DNA from: CAWKAO01 sp963847665
Lineage (GTDB): Bacteria; Actinomycetota; Humimicrobiia; Humimicrobiales; Humimicrobiaceae
DNA: 64,000 bases
Assembly (NCBI GenBank): GCA_963847665.1
Contig: CAWKAO010000002.1
Coordinates: 310,001 to 374,000 of the forward strand
Direction of reading: 5' to 3'
Shown: positions 6,184 to 15,272 of the stretch, piece after piece
Layout: each line of letters opens with the position of its first letter
How positions within the stretch are numbered: position 1 is the first letter of the stretch
The notes under the pieces: model-generated
Databases searched by the model: none
The model's input: the letters and a program-made list of their open reading frames with translations, nothing else
What the model was told of the DNA's origin: nothing
Position numbers and translations under genes: made by a program

Positions 6184-7236
6184 TCAGAATTTATTGATGA
6201 TTGTAAAGAACTTGCTGTCTGCAACATAGATATAGTCACCTGAAAGGAATAAGCCTTTTGCAAAACTCATGGTCTCAAAACTTTTGGTTATCTCTGGATT
6301 TTCAATATTTTCTAAGCTGACCTTCTTTATGCCATGATAACCATCAGTAATATATAAAAAGCTATCAACCCAAAACAGGTCGATCACATGATCCTGTGTG
6401 GAAAGCTCTCCTGTTATAACCGGATCGGTTTTGGAGCTTACATCTATTATTTTGAGTCCTGATCTATCATCAGTAACGAAGGCGTAATCATTTTCTACGA
6501 AAACATTTATTGCAAAACCATCAGTCATACATTTTCCCGTGATTTCAGGATTTTCTATGTCTGTCATATCGATTATTATAAGTCCCGTTTCATCATTTTC
6601 AGAGTCATCGAATGCAACATAAGCAAAATCATTATTTATTGAAATGTCATTTATCCATGGAAGTCCGGAATATTCACTTACTTTTTCTGGATTTTTTCTG
6701 TCACTGATATTATATATGACAATACTGCTGAATTTTTTTTCATAAAAAGTATACTGGTTTGTGAAAAACAGGTAGTCATTATTGCAATATATTGAAAATG
6801 ACTGGTTTGGGGAGTTGACCTCTTTTACCACTTGAGGGTTATTAATATCAGAAACGTCTATCACGATCAACCCTTTGATATAATCAGCAATATAGATATA
6901 ATCATCCAGCAGGAAAATATCATTTGGCCATGGAGCCCTGACACTGTTTTCTATGACAGGTTGGGTCTTGTCCTCGATGTTTACTATGTGCAAACCATAA
7001 AGGCTATCAAGGATAAATGCATTTTCTTCTCTTATTATAACTTTTTTACAGTTTCCTGCTTCAATACTTGAAACTATTTCTGGTACTTCAGGACCTATGA
7101 GGCCATCACTGTCATTATCTGAAGGATTTGTCTGGTTTTCATTATTACAACCTGTAAAAATACTCATGAAAAAGGATATAAAAGCAATTAATAGAAATAT
7201 CCTTATTACTGATGGGACTTTTTGTTTCATAGACAT
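6184..7236 (-). CDS. LVIVD-repeat lipoprotein (beta-propeller-like)
   Basis: This 350-residue protein has a lipoprotein signal peptide (lipobox FTGC, Cys30), a short Asn/Asp/Ser-rich linker (30-50), then tandem repeats of about 40 residues with the consensus YIYIADYIKGLIVIDVSDIN-NP. At least six units can be read (for example YLFFTNQYTF, FAYVAFDDSE, YAFVTDDRSGLKIIDVSS and YITDGYHGIKKVSLENIENP). These LVIVD repeats fold as propeller blades in secreted or surface-anchored proteins of unknown function. It probably faces the cell exterior. It stands alone between two plus-strand genes. Confidence 0.75.
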   Translation of the reverse strand: MSMKQKVPSVIRIFLLIAFISFFMSIFTGCNNENQTNPSDNDSDGLIGPEVPEIVSSIEAGNCKKVIIREENAFILDSLYGLHIVNIEDKTQPVIENSVRAPWPNDIFLLDDYIYIADYIKGLIVIDVSDINNPQVVKEVNSPNQSFSIYCNNDYLFFTNQYTFYEKKFSSIVIYNISDRKNPEKVSEYSGLPWINDISINNDFAYVAFDDSENDETGLIIIDMTDIENPEITGKCMTDGFAINVFVENDYAFVTDDRSGLKIIDVSSKTDPVITGELSTQDHVIDLFWVDSFLYITDGYHGIKKVSLENIENPEITKSFETMSFAKGLFLSGDYIYVADSKFFTIINKF

Positions 7237-7418
7237 CGATTAATTAAAAAAAAGTTTAAAAATTTTTAGAACTATAATTATATAGAATTTTAAATCATAC
7301 TGCTATGGAATAAAGTCATTTGGAAAATCCTGTCATCTGTTACTATTCTTTTTCTTCAATAGTATAATCATATGCGGAAAAATTAATATTTTTAATTATT
7401 TATTGGGAAGAAAATTTC

Positions 7419-8210
7419 ATGAAAAATGTTGTCATAACTGGAAGCACAAGAGGAATCGGACTTGCAATGGCTGGTGAATTTTTAAAAGCAGGTTGCAGGG
7501 TAACTATATCCGGAAGAGGCAAAGATATGCCTGAAGAGCCCAAAAAAGAGCTCTCTATATATAAAGACAGTTTTTTTTATGTTATGTGTGATGTAAGGGA
7601 CAATAGTGACCTGGAAAAACTGTGGAAGCGTTCCTGGGACCGGTGGGGTAAAGTCGATATATGGATAAATAATGCGGGTCAAAACTGCCCATATGAATTC
7701 TGCTATTTGACAGAAGCACTTTATGTCGATGCTTTGATCGACACAAATATCAAAGGGGTTATTTTCGGTTCCCAGATTGCGGCAAGAAACATGATCAACC
7801 AGGGATTTGGACAAATATGGAACATGGAGGGGCTAGGCTCAAATGATATGGTACAGGAAAAAACAATAATTTATGGGACTAGCAAGAGGGCTCTGACATA
7901 TTTCACTAAAGCTCTTGCAAGGGAATTAAGAAAAACAAATGTTACCGCTGGAAGATTATCACCAGGGATGATGCTCACTGAATTTATTACAAAAACTCCA
8001 GAAGGGAAAGAATCTCCTGTGCTTAAGGAAAAAGATTTTAAATTCATATTTAATCTGCTTGCAGATAAACCGGAAACAGTTGCAAAGTTTTTTATTCCAA
8101 GGATCCTTTCCAATAAAAAAAATAATGCGCACATAGTATGGTTGACAAGTGCAAAGACTCTCTGGAGATTTTTATCCTCACTTTTTAATAAACGAAGATT
8201 GTTACCTTGA
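7419..8210 (+). CDS. Short-chain dehydrogenase/reductase (chlorophyll b reductase-like subgroup)
   Basis: This 263-residue SDR has the cofactor motif TGSTRGIG (7-14), CDVRDN (58-62), INNAG (83-87) and the catalytic pair Tyr152/Lys156 in YGTSKRA. The usual NISS catalytic serine motif is replaced by WNMEGLGSND, where Ser141 may serve. NMDGAG/NMEG at this place is typical of the NYC1-like SDR subgroup, so it probably reduces a bulky carbonyl substrate with NAD(P)H, but the true substrate is unknown. The C-terminus has a basic tail. The gene stands 120 bp ahead of pyk on the same strand. Confidence 0.82.
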   Translation: MKNVVITGSTRGIGLAMAGEFLKAGCRVTISGRGKDMPEEPKKELSIYKDSFFYVMCDVRDNSDLEKLWKRSWDRWGKVDIWINNAGQNCPYEFCYLTEALYVDALIDTNIKGVIFGSQIAARNMINQGFGQIWNMEGLGSNDMVQEKTIIYGTSKRALTYFTKALARELRKTNVTAGRLSPGMMLTEFITKTPEGKESPVLKEKDFKFIFNLLADKPETVAKFFIPRILSNKKNNAHIVWLTSAKTLWRFLSSLFNKRRLLP

Positions 8211-8330
8211 GTTAAAAATTTTGGCAATTGTACTAATCAACAAAAAAATCAGGTATCATTGAATCTGATATTATATTTTTAAAATCAGGAACTTAAAAAA
8301 TAGCACAATATTAAGAAAAGGGGAGATTTT

Positions 8331-9770
8331 TTGAGAAGGACAAAAATAGTATGCACAATAGGACCCGCAAGTGAAGGTCCTGAGGTCCTTGAGTGGCTTG
8401 TATTAAACGGCATGGATGTTGCAAGAATAAATACCTCGCACAGTTCCATTGAAGATTCTAAGAAAAAAATTGAGGACATAAGATACATAGCAAAAAAATG
8501 TGGAAAAAATACTGCGATAATACTTGACCTGCAGGGTCCCAAGATAAGGATCGGAAAACTGGAAAAAGATATATTTCTTGAAGATGGTCAGAAGATCATT
8601 TTTACTTTAGAGGACAGGCCTTTTTCTGATAAAGGAGCTAATAAAGACCTGATTGCTGTGAAAGTCGATTATGAAAAATTTATTGATGATATAAAACCCG
8701 GATGCAGTGTATTTATTGATGATGGGTTACTGGAGACTTCTATTGAAAAAGTCGACAGATCCAAAAAGACCGCAATAGCAAGAGTGGTACGCGGGGGAGT
8801 GCTAAAATCAAAAAAAGGGATAAATCTTCCAGGAGTATCGGTAAGTGTCAATTCTGTCACTGAAAAAGACCTGCAATATCTTGATTTTGGGATCGATATG
8901 GAAGTTGATTTCATTGCCCAGTCTTTTGTAAGGAATGCTGAAGATATAAAGATAATAAAAGACAGGATAAGATCCAGAAATAGCAATATCAGGGTGATAG
9001 CAAAGATCGAGAAATATGAAGCTGTAGATAATTTTGACGAAATCCTTGATCAGGCAGATTGCATAATGGTTGCAAGGGGAGACCTTGGGATAGAACTTCC
9101 TGAGGAGGATGTCCCGAATATCCAGAAAGAAATAATACGTAAATCCAATCTTGTAGGTAAAACAGTTATTACTGCGACGCAGATGCTTGACTCCATGATA
9201 CGTAACCCCAGGCCCACAAGGGCTGAAGTAAGTGATGTCGCAAATGCAATATATGATGGTTCGGATGCACTGATGTTATCAGGAGAAACTGCAGCAGGGA
9301 AGTATCCTACAGAATCTCTTGCGATGATGGTAAGAGTGGTAAATAAGACAGAAGAATCCTTAAACTTTAAAGAGATACTTTTAAAAAAATTTTCGGTCGA
9401 GCAGAATAATATCACCGAAGCGATAAGTTTTGCATCCTGTGAAATAGCAAGTGTGCTGGGAGCTTCAGCTATAATCACTGCAACGCAGTCAGGGAGCACT
9501 GCAAGACATATCTCAAAGAACAAACCCGAAAGCATTATAATAGGAGCCAGTCCAAATGCGATGGTTGTGAGACAATTAATGCTCAGCTGGGGAGTTGTAC
9601 CAGCCCATACTAAATTCAGGCAAAATATTGACCATATGATATCGGAAACCATTACCGTAAGCAGAAAACTTGGGTATATATCAAGTGGAGACAGGGTAGT
9701 TGTAACTGGAGGTATAATGGTCAGTAATCCGGGAAGCACAAATTTTATCAATGTAAGGGAAATCATTTGA
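8331..9770 (+). CDS. pyk: Pyruvate kinase
   Basis: This 479-residue enzyme of full family length converts phosphoenolpyruvate and ADP to pyruvate and ATP. It starts with RRTKIVCTIGPASEGPEVLE (TTG start after GGGGAG). It has the active-site segment VIAKIEKYEAVDNFDEIL, ARGDLGIELP, the ATQMLDSMIRNPRPTRAEVS helix and SDALMLSGETAAGKYP, so the barrel with K+/Mg2+ and PEP sites is intact. The B domain (about 70-165) and a C-terminal regulatory domain (about 350-479) are present. There is no PEP-utiliser extra C-terminal domain as in some Bacillus enzymes. It is monocistronic. Confidence 0.96.
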   Translation: MRRTKIVCTIGPASEGPEVLEWLVLNGMDVARINTSHSSIEDSKKKIEDIRYIAKKCGKNTAIILDLQGPKIRIGKLEKDIFLEDGQKIIFTLEDRPFSDKGANKDLIAVKVDYEKFIDDIKPGCSVFIDDGLLETSIEKVDRSKKTAIARVVRGGVLKSKKGINLPGVSVSVNSVTEKDLQYLDFGIDMEVDFIAQSFVRNAEDIKIIKDRIRSRNSNIRVIAKIEKYEAVDNFDEILDQADCIMVARGDLGIELPEEDVPNIQKEIIRKSNLVGKTVITATQMLDSMIRNPRPTRAEVSDVANAIYDGSDALMLSGETAAGKYPTESLAMMVRVVNKTEESLNFKEILLKKFSVEQNNITEAISFASCEIASVLGASAIITATQSGSTARHISKNKPESIIIGASPNAMVVRQLMLSWGVVPAHTKFRQNIDHMISETITVSRKLGYISSGDRVVVTGGIMVSNPGSTNFINVREII

Positions 9771-9883
9771 TGATGTCATGATTGACAAAGTTTCTCCAAT
9801 TGTATAACGTATATAGTAATTAATACTAATTAAGTATTATATATGATTTTATTATAACGGATTTTAAAAAACTGGAGAAAAAA

Positions 9884-10600
9884 ATGATTTTTTCTAAAAA
9901 TATTAGACTATTAAAAAAGAAAATGCTGTTTGTGTTTCTGCCACTTGTAGTTGTGATAGCAGTTATCATTATGTTCACCGGGTGTTATTCAAATTCTGAT
10001 ATAGAGAATAAGATACAACCAGCTTCAGATAGTTCCATAGCTTCTGAAACTTTAAGCCCATCAGAAAAGACAAGTGAAAATTCAGATACTGAAATAAATA
10101 TTGGTGCACAGGAATCTACGGAATCAGTTTCTCCAATATTTACTGATGTCAAGGAAGGGTTGCACGTAACAGGTAAACCTATTGAGATAGATATAGAAGA
10201 ATACAGATTGAGTATAACCGGACTTGTAAAAAATGAACTCAGATTCTCATTTGATGAAGTCAAAGATCTGCCATCTGTGCGCATCTATGCGGTTCTTGAT
10301 TGTCCGGGATTTTTTGTGGATAAGGGATACTGGACAGGAGTTAAAATAATAGATCTGTTAAATCTGGCTGGTTTAGATGAAGACGCTACAAGGTTAAGGT
10401 TTGTCGATGCTGATGATTCATATGATAAAAGCATCCTTATCGAAAAAATAAGGGAGAATGAAAATGGTTTTCTTGTTGCTTATGAATTTAACGATGAGGG
10501 TTTTTCGGAAGTTCATGGATTTCCGTTAAGAATAGTAGCAGAAGGTGAACCAGGCAGTGTGTGGGTCAAATGGCTGGGAAAAATAGAAGTCCTGGAATAA
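9884..10600 (+). CDS. Molybdopterin-binding oxidoreductase-domain lipoprotein
   Basis: This 238-residue protein carries an N-terminal signal anchor with the lipobox FTGC (Cys34), a Ser/Thr/Glu linker (about 36-88) and a single sulfite-oxidase-type molybdopterin domain (about 105-238). The conserved cysteine expected to ligate molybdenum is Cys140 in AVLDCPGFF. GYWTGVKIIDLLNLAGL and HGFPLRIVAEGEPG fit the family. The domain is smaller than in full sulfite oxidase or MsrP, with no dimerisation or heme domain. A membrane-anchored extracytoplasmic redox role is likely; the substrate is unknown. The next gene converges 23 bp away. Confidence 0.75.
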   Translation: MIFSKNIRLLKKKMLFVFLPLVVVIAVIIMFTGCYSNSDIENKIQPASDSSIASETLSPSEKTSENSDTEINIGAQESTESVSPIFTDVKEGLHVTGKPIEIDIEEYRLSITGLVKNELRFSFDEVKDLPSVRIYAVLDCPGFFVDKGYWTGVKIIDLLNLAGLDEDATRLRFVDADDSYDKSILIEKIRENENGFLVAYEFNDEGFSEVHGFPLRIVAEGEPGSVWVKWLGKIEVLE

Positions 10601-10623
10601 AATTAAAGATTATAACTATTTTT

Positions 10624-11448
10624 TTAATAAATATCTTTTCTTCGGTGCTTGAGAAGCGGCAAAGAATCTCTAACTTTTTTTACATATTCTGTATCGATTT
10701 CTGAAAATAAAACTTCTTCACCATGTCCTGCTTCTGCTATTATGTTACCCCAGGGGTCTGTTATTAAGGAGTGACCATAGCAGATATATGAAGTTTCTAT
10801 GTTCCTGGCTGGAGAAGCAGCCACTATAAAGACCTGGTTATCGATCGCTCTTGTCCTTAAAAGGTTGTGCCAGTGAGCGGGACCAGTTATCATGTTAAAA
10901 GCAGCAGGGATCATTATTATCTCAGAACCGGAAAGACTCATTTTCACCATAAGTTCCGGAAATCTCATATCATAACAAATAGCTACTCCTGCTTTGCAAA
11001 ATTCAGTATCAAAAACTGTGATGGAATTTCCTGGTGATATTACATCTGATTCCCTGAACTGTAACCCACCTGCAAGGTCGACATCAAAAAGATGGATCTT
11101 TCGATGTCTTGCTATCAGTTTGCCATTTCTGCCAAAAACAAAACTTGTATTGTAGATACGGCCATTTTCTTCTTCAGGAATAGAACCACCGACAATGTAT
11201 ATGGAATTTATTCCGGCGAGTCCGGATAAAAGTTCGGTCGTTTTACCAGGATATCCTTCAGAAAAATCTCTGAATCTCTTTATATCGTAGGGACAATTAA
11301 ACATTTCAGGCAGGACTACTATGTCGATGGTTTTTTTACATGCTTCTGCTATTAATTCTTCTGTCTTATTAAGGTTACGTTTTTTATTTTCAGTAACCAT
11401 TAGTTGGAGTATCGCGATTTTTATTTTACTCATCTGACCCAGATCCAT
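10624..11448 (-). CDS. Carbon-nitrogen hydrolase (nitrilase superfamily, omega-amidase-like)
   Basis: This 274-residue enzyme has the nitrilase catalytic triad: Glu48 (VLPEMF), Lys117 (HRKIHLF) and Cys158 (VAICYDMRFPEL). AFNMITGPAHWHNLLRTRAI and ITDPWGNIIAEA match omega-amidase/Nit2-type members, which hydrolyse alpha-ketoglutaramate or small deaminated amides. It acts in the cytoplasm. The usual family start would be Met6 (MSKIKIAILQL, about 11433); no good Shine-Dalgarno site distinguishes the two. It is monocistronic, converges with the molybdopterin lipoprotein and diverges from the M23 gene. Confidence 0.88.
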   Translation of the reverse strand: MDLGQMSKIKIAILQLMVTENKKRNLNKTEELIAEACKKTIDIVVLPEMFNCPYDIKRFRDFSEGYPGKTTELLSGLAGINSIYIVGGSIPEEENGRIYNTSFVFGRNGKLIARHRKIHLFDVDLAGGLQFRESDVISPGNSITVFDTEFCKAGVAICYDMRFPELMVKMSLSGSEIIMIPAAFNMITGPAHWHNLLRTRAIDNQVFIVAASPARNIETSYICYGHSLITDPWGNIIAEAGHGEEVLFSEIDTEYVKKVRDSLPLLKHRRKDIY

Positions 11449-11577
11449 TAAATATTAAAAATTTTGCATTATTAATACATTTAAGAGTATAATTATTAAT
11501 ACATAAAATAATTGAAACAATAAAGTAATAAATATTAAAAAAAGTTAATACTAATTTTAGAACTAACGAAGCAAAAA

Positions 11578-12777
11578 ATGAAGCCAAATTTAAAGCAAAA
11601 AACGTGGTTCAGATTTACTAATGTATTTGCCGCTGTTATTGTAGCCCTGATCTGTGTCACATGTATCCCATCTGTATTTTTTTTGAACAATTCGATCCTT
11701 TATGCTGAAACCCTTGAACAGGAACTCGAAAGGGTAAAAGAGGAAAGGGAAAATACCCAAAAACAGATTGAGCAGGCCAAGAAAGCAGAAGCAGATTATG
11801 TCAACCAGGTAAACCAGACAGAAGGGAATCTAGTCTCTGCACTTGGTGAGCTCGACTCTCTTAACACAAGATTATCAGACCTGAAATCAGAGATAGATAG
11901 ACTGACAGTTGAACTTGTGATCAAGGAAAGTGAACTTTCAGATATAGAAAAAACCTTAAATGAAAAAACCCTCATACTGAACAGAAGGATAGCGACAATA
12001 TATAAAAACCGGGATAGGGACGTACTGCAGCTTCTTTTTGATACAGATAGCTTTACAGATTTTTTTTCAGGTTTAAAATTGATGAATCTTATTGCTGTCC
12101 AGGATTTCGAGATCATCAAGGATGTACAGGAGATAAAAGATACAACAATTGCCATAAAGGAAAACATAACCAGGCTTAAAGATCAGGAAAAAGACCGAAA
12201 ATCAGATATCGAGTCTCTGGTAAGTGATGCCGAGCAGAAAAAAAGGGAAATCGAAGGAATTTATTATGAAAAGAAGACCCTTCTAAGTAGAACCAGGGCA
12301 AATAAAGAAGCCCTGATAAAGATGGAGGATGAGCTTGCTGCAAAGGAAAAGGAAATAACTAAAAAACTTGAAGCTTTGAGGTACGGAAATGCACCTGGCA
12401 GGCTTGCATTTCCAACTAAAGGTATCCTGACAAGTGGTTTTGGATACAGGATCAGCCCCCTTTCCGGAGCAAAGCAGTTTCATGGAGGAATAGACATAGG
12501 CGCTTCTCATGGCACACCAGTTACCGCTGCATCCGGCGGCGAGGTACTTCAGGCTGAATATATGGGCGGATATGGTTATGCCATACTTATATATCACGGT
12601 GGAGGATTCGCTACTTTTTATGGGCACCTTTCCGGATTTGCAGTATCAGCCGGCCAGAAAGTAAAACAGGGCCAGACTATAGGCTATGTTGGTTCAACAG
12701 GTTATTCGACTGGGCCCCATCTTCATTTTGAAGTAAGGATAAATGGTATACAGCAAAATCCTAATAATTATTTTTGA
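11578..12777 (+). CDS. Murein hydrolase activator / M23 metallopeptidase with coiled coil (EnvC/NlpD-like)
   Basis: This 399-residue exported protein has an N-terminal hydrophobic segment (about 12-42, ending ILYAET), a long coiled coil (about 45-265, heptad-rich Glu/Lys/Leu) and a C-terminal LytM/M23 domain (about 278-399). Zinc ligands His302 and Asp306 (FHGGIDIG) and His383 (HLHFEV) are present, as is the YGH histidine, so the peptidase can be active and is not a degenerate activator. It should cut peptidoglycan cross-links during division or growth. It is a single gene. Confidence 0.88.
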   Translation: MKPNLKQKTWFRFTNVFAAVIVALICVTCIPSVFFLNNSILYAETLEQELERVKEERENTQKQIEQAKKAEADYVNQVNQTEGNLVSALGELDSLNTRLSDLKSEIDRLTVELVIKESELSDIEKTLNEKTLILNRRIATIYKNRDRDVLQLLFDTDSFTDFFSGLKLMNLIAVQDFEIIKDVQEIKDTTIAIKENITRLKDQEKDRKSDIESLVSDAEQKKREIEGIYYEKKTLLSRTRANKEALIKMEDELAAKEKEITKKLEALRYGNAPGRLAFPTKGILTSGFGYRISPLSGAKQFHGGIDIGASHGTPVTAASGGEVLQAEYMGGYGYAILIYHGGGFATFYGHLSGFAVSAGQKVKQGQTIGYVGSTGYSTGPHLHFEVRINGIQQNPNNYF

Positions 12778-12941
12778 GCATTATCTTTGATTTCCGACCA
12801 TCTAAAAAAATAATACATTGTCACTGGTCAATCCTGATTTAAAATTTTTTTAATCTATGGTAACATTTTCTTTCCTGTTAATATTTAATCCTGAAGCTAT
12901 CATAATATAAAATAAACTTTAATATCTAAGGAGTGATTTAA

Positions 12942-13232
12942 ATGAATGTAGAAGCTAAACATGTAGATGGTAATAAAAAGGGCGACATAAGACTCTATGC
13001 CTTAAGCACATGTGTGTGGTGCGGGAAAACTAAAAGGCTTCTAAACGATCTTAATGTTGAATATGAATATATAGACGTAGACCTTCTTGATTTCGATACA
13101 CAGCAGGAAGTCATTGAAGAAATAAAAAAATTTAATCCTGGAAGTGGGTTCCCTACGATGGTCATCGATAATAAAGATTGTATTGTAGGGTTTGATGAAG
13201 AAAAAATAAAAAAACTGCTTGGCGATGATTAG
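12942..13232 (+). CDS. Glutaredoxin-like protein
   Basis: This 96-residue thioredoxin-fold protein has the redox motif CVWC (Cys24-Cys27) after the strand DIRLYALST, YEYIDVDLLD in the middle, the cis-proline loop GSGFPTMVI and the C-terminal helix GFDEEKIKKLL. It belongs to the glutaredoxin/NrdH-like group that passes electrons to disulfides. AAGGAG precedes the ATG. The next gene, an FTR-type reductase with rubredoxin domain, begins 8 bp downstream and could be its electron donor; together they form a small thiol-redox operon. Confidence 0.88.
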   Translation: MNVEAKHVDGNKKGDIRLYALSTCVWCGKTKRLLNDLNVEYEYIDVDLLDFDTQQEVIEEIKKFNPGSGFPTMVIDNKDCIVGFDEEKIKKLLGDD

Positions 13233-13240
13233 GAGCATGG

Positions 13241-13761
13241 ATGAGTAAAAATATTATCCAGGAAGATATTGATAAATCTTATATTACCCTCAAAAAAGAT
13301 GCTGAAGCATACGGTTATCTATTTGAATCCTGACGAGCCTTTTACCAAAGAGCTTGCTAAGAGGCCTTTTGGTCAATGAGGATAGGTATGGTTATCCTGC
13401 CTGTCCATGCAGGCTTGCAACAGGTAAAATAGAAGATGACAGGGACATTATCTGTCCCTGTGACTACAGGGACCCAGACCTGACTGAATATGGTTCATGC
13501 TACTGCGGCCTTTATGTATCAGGTGACATCAATAAAGGTAATAAGAAATCCGGCTCTATCCCTGAAAGAAGGTACAAAAAAATGGAAAAGGAAAATAAAA
13601 CTGACAGTGAAGCATCTATTGAATCCAAGCAGCATAAAGATGTCCTCAAATATCCAGTCTGGAGATGCAGGGTCTGCGGATATCTTTGTGCCAGGGAAAA
13701 ACCGCCGGAAGTATGTCCTATCTGTAAAGCCAAAAATGAGAGGTTTGAAAGATTTATTTGA
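13241..13761 (+). CDS. Ferredoxin-thioredoxin reductase catalytic chain fused to a rubredoxin domain (two frame breaks)
   Basis: Translation needs two frame changes. MSKNIIQEDIDKSYITLKKD to AYGY is in one frame, YLNPDEPFTKELAK in the next (extra base near 13319), then GLLVNEDRYGYPACPCR onward in the third (extra base near 13362). The FTR catalytic signature CPC, CPC, CYC (with CPCDYRDPDLTEYGSCYC) is complete: an Fe4S4 cluster plus redox disulfide that reduces thioredoxin- or glutaredoxin-like partners. After a charged linker a rubredoxin-like domain follows (WRCRVCGY ... CPICKAK, rubrerythrin type). AGGAG at 13231-13235 supports ATG 13241. Base errors are more likely than a true pseudogene, because both domains are well kept. 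Confidence 0.75.
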
Positions 13762-13878
13762 ACTTCTGAAATGCAGGAATCTTCGTGGCCACCCTCTGCT
13801 TTCATTTAATCCGTGAATATAATTTTTAAACTGTTTTGAGACCTTATATGATCCTGTCATCCTTTTGATAAAATAAAA

Positions 13879-15255
13879 ATGGAAACTGAAAGAAAACAAA
13901 TATTAAATGATAACCTGAGGCCCCTTTTATTTAAGTTTTCCTATCCCTCCATACTGGCTCTCGTTTTTGGAGCCCTTTATAATATGGTTGATACGGTTTT
14001 TGTAGGCAAAGCTGTCGGACCTTTAGGGATAGCTGCGCTGACCATTGTGCTGCCGATCCAGATAATGATGTGGGCAATAGGTTTTATGGTAGGGGCCGGT
14101 GCAGGTTCGATAATATCCAGGTCACTTGGTGCCGGGAATAAGGACAGGGCTGTAAATACAGCCGGTAATGCGATTATTGTAAATTTCCTTATATGCATGG
14201 CTGTAATGATACCAAGCCTCATTTTTATCAATAGATTGCTCCCTTTTTTCGGCGCTTCTGAAGAAGTCCTGCCACTTGCAAGAACATATGCATCAATCGT
14301 TCTTATAGGGTTCTTTCTTTATTCTTTTGATGCAATGTCAAGAATAATCATAAGATCAGAAGGCAAACCCCGCGCAGCTATGTATCCTACAATACTGGGA
14401 GCAGTCCTGAACATATTGCTTGATTACTTTATGGTGATCGTGCTTAAAATGGGAGTCCGGGGAGCCGCAATAGCTACAATTATAAGCCAGCTGATAACAG
14501 TGATATATATAATAGTTTACTTTTTTTCAGGTAAAAGTATTTTCAAATTAAGGAAAGACAGTTTTAGGATCGACAAAAAAATCGAATGGGAGATCCTGAA
14601 AGTTGGAGCTCCTTCATTTCTTATGGCGACGATCGACAGTTTTATAATCCTTCTTTTTAACAGGGGGATCTTAAAATACGGAGATGATACCTATATTGCA
14701 ATAGTCGGCATAGGTATCAGGCTCGTCGACCTCACTCTTATGCCCATGATCGGTATCACACATGGGTTTTCCACATTAGTCGGATTTAATTATGGTGCCA
14801 GGTCCTTTATTAGGGTTAAAAAGATATTTGGTGAGACCATTATATGGAATACTGCTATTGCCCTGATAGTATTTCTGGTACTCATGATATTTCCAAGGCA
14901 GTTACTTGGCCTTTTCAGTGATAACGCCTCATTTATAGAAAAAGGTGTATTACCCCTCAGGGTAATAATTGTATTATTTCCAGCACTTGGATTTCAGTTT
15001 ATAGGAGGTACATTTTTCCAGGCGATAGGCAAACCCCTGCCTGCTATAATAATTACACTTGCAAGACAGGTAGTTTTTCTTATCCCTGCTATTTTAGTCT
15101 TTCCATTATTCTGGGGACTTAAAGGTATCTGGTTCTCATGGCCATTTTCTGACCTGATGGACTTTATTGTGACTGCTGTATTTGTTGCCCTGGAATTGAA
15201 ACTGATAAACAGGTATATTGCTCAGGATAGGGAAACTCATCTTGAGACGGCTTAA
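13879..15255 (+). CDS. MATE-family efflux transporter
   Basis: This 458-residue polytopic membrane protein has about 12 hydrophobic segments in two homologous halves. The N-terminus RPLLFKFSYPSILALVFGAL then YNMVDTVFVG, followed by AALTIVLPIQIMMW and GAGAGSIISRSLGAGNKDRA, is the MATE signature. The family exports cationic drugs or metabolites against Na+ or H+ gradients. The gene stands alone after the redox pair and converges with dinB, 17 bp apart. The substrate cannot be inferred. Confidence 0.9.
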   Translation: METERKQILNDNLRPLLFKFSYPSILALVFGALYNMVDTVFVGKAVGPLGIAALTIVLPIQIMMWAIGFMVGAGAGSIISRSLGAGNKDRAVNTAGNAIIVNFLICMAVMIPSLIFINRLLPFFGASEEVLPLARTYASIVLIGFFLYSFDAMSRIIIRSEGKPRAAMYPTILGAVLNILLDYFMVIVLKMGVRGAAIATIISQLITVIYIIVYFFSGKSIFKLRKDSFRIDKKIEWEILKVGAPSFLMATIDSFIILLFNRGILKYGDDTYIAIVGIGIRLVDLTLMPMIGITHGFSTLVGFNYGARSFIRVKKIFGETIIWNTAIALIVFLVLMIFPRQLLGLFSDNASFIEKGVLPLRVIIVLFPALGFQFIGGTFFQAIGKPLPAIIITLARQVVFLIPAILVFPLFWGLKGIWFSWPFSDLMDFIVTAVFVALELKLINRYIAQDRETHLETA

Positions 15256-15272
15256 AGATCCTGGTAAAAGGT

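Noticed and set aside
9050..9766. 238-codon minus-strand frame opposite pyk
   Set aside because: It is an antisense shadow of the well-supported pyruvate kinase; it has no ribosome site or domain.
9782..9840. Promoter TTGACA plus inverted repeat AATACT/AGTATT before the molybdopterin lipoprotein
   Set aside because: TTGACA to the nearest TATAAC is only 15 bp and the repeat is short in AT-rich DNA, so neither is convincing.
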